A stretch of 64,000 nucleotides of DNA from Nephrocerus scutellatus (lineage: Eukaryota > Arthropoda > Insecta > Diptera > Pipunculidae), in the NCBI GenBank assembly GCA_947095585.1, contig OX352761.1:20351277-20415276 (forward strand), given 5' to 3'. The notes under the pieces were generated by a model, which saw only the letters and a list, made by a program, of their open reading frames with translations, did not search any database and had not been told where the DNA came from. The number at the start of each line of letters is the position of its first letter. Position 1 is the first letter of the stretch. Position numbers and translations under genes: made by a program. This document shows positions 63,403-64,000 of this stretch, in pieces.

Positions 63403-64000
63403 ATTTAAAAATAGGGGTAAATTTCCCGAAAAACCATAGCAACCTTTGAGCGTTACACACTTACAGACAAACATTTTATATTAAACATTTCATTATATTA
63501 AATTGTTTATATGTTGTGTATATATTCGATCTGATATATTCGGTATAGTTCAATCCTTAACGTACTCTGCAAAGCTATTTAGACAATTATGTAACCGTTC
63601 CTACTTTCCGTACCACCCTTTTTTAGAAACTTCTACATCATTGTGTCTAGCAAGCTATTTTATAAGTTTCCTGTAGCTATATTCACAAAATTAGGACTTT
63701 ATCTAGATTTATAATAAAAGTTAAAACGTCGCTGCTTGGTTTCTATCACCATAAAATTGAAGTAATGCTGCCCTACATTGATTAGTGTTGAACTTCTTCG
63801 CTTCCTGCTGCTTATTTTTCCAAAATATTTTTGTATCTTGTGAGGAACAAAATTCTTGTGGTCGAATTTTGTTCGCACAAAACAAGCAACATACTTTATC
63901 CATAATTTCGGGTGCACCATGTACCAATCCAGTGCAGACAACCGCAGCAAAACGAAAGTTAAACGACATCCAGAACAACATCCGCCATCGCATCGACCAA
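63403..64000. other. Unassigned end of window
   Basis: A minus-strand reading frame at 63721-63993 (MRWRMLFWMSFNFRFAAVVC and onward, 90 codons) has a few Cys pairs (CCLFCANKI) but no domain I recognise. It could be part of a further exon or a chance ORF. Nothing else is visible. Confidence 0.3.

Noticed and set aside
63721..63993. 90-codon minus-strand ORF at the window end
   Set aside because: No domain recognised and no splice or conservation evidence; kept only as unassigned.

Overview
The window is eukaryotic nuclear DNA, most likely from a brachyceran (higher) fly. A tephritid-like fruit fly is my guess, not something the sequence proves. The evidence is the AT-rich sequence, introns of about 50-70 bp, ZAD-type C2H2 zinc-finger genes, an alpha-tubulin gene whose first coding exon holds only the start codon, a TATA plus TCAGTY/TCATTC initiator promoter style, and a relic of a dipteran-like mitochondrial nad6 gene. 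Most of the 64 kb is transposon debris; genes occupy islands.

Genes, left to right: (1) 4531-5943 (+), C-terminal half of a sugar transporter of the major facilitator superfamily. (2) 12145-15850 (+), a ZAD zinc-finger gene (586 aa, 9 fingers). (3) 20620-23162 (+) and (4) 25183-28362 (+), a tandem pair of paralogous ZAD zinc-finger genes (721 and 602 aa), followed at 28918 by a broken third copy of the ZAD exon. (5) 35370-37667 (+), alpha-tubulin (450 aa) with a clear promoter, followed by a copy of its main exon inside a 3519-bp direct duplication that lacks the promoter and start-codon exon. (6) 47183-49854 (+), an Eps8-family adaptor like Drosophila arouser (735 aa). (7) 54313-54661 (+), an e(y)2/ENY2 subunit of SAGA and TREX-2 (93 aa). 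(8) 55273-61035 (-), the 3' part of an insect laccase-type multicopper oxidase, convergent with e(y)2 and carrying a 3.9-kb intron filled with repeats.

The intergenic and intronic DNA holds several structured elements. These include a foldback-type element with a reverse transcriptase relic (1-1812), a foldback element with tandem subrepeats in its arms (6994-7602), and a 1-kb palindromic element whose left arm was hit by a tRNA-derived SINE with a perfect 14-bp target duplication (8295-8574). There are several MITE families: GGTGTCCCAACAAGAGCG ends, 131-bp CAGCG palindromes, TTTCGAAACCGAGACTTATT ends, CCTTCTCTATAGAAAGCCCA ends, and a hAT-like TAGTGTTGGGTA element. Jockey/R1-like and RTE-like LINE relics lie on both strands, with mariner-type transposase relics, a possible solo LTR, and C-rich CTCAAGACC arrays.

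I see no operon logic: the genes are independent housekeeping or regulatory loci. The strongest points for a second look are the tubulin duplication (real or an assembly artefact), the reciprocal finger loss between the two ZAD paralogs, the nad6 NUMT, and the SINE and MITE insertions for which this same window supplies the empty sites.
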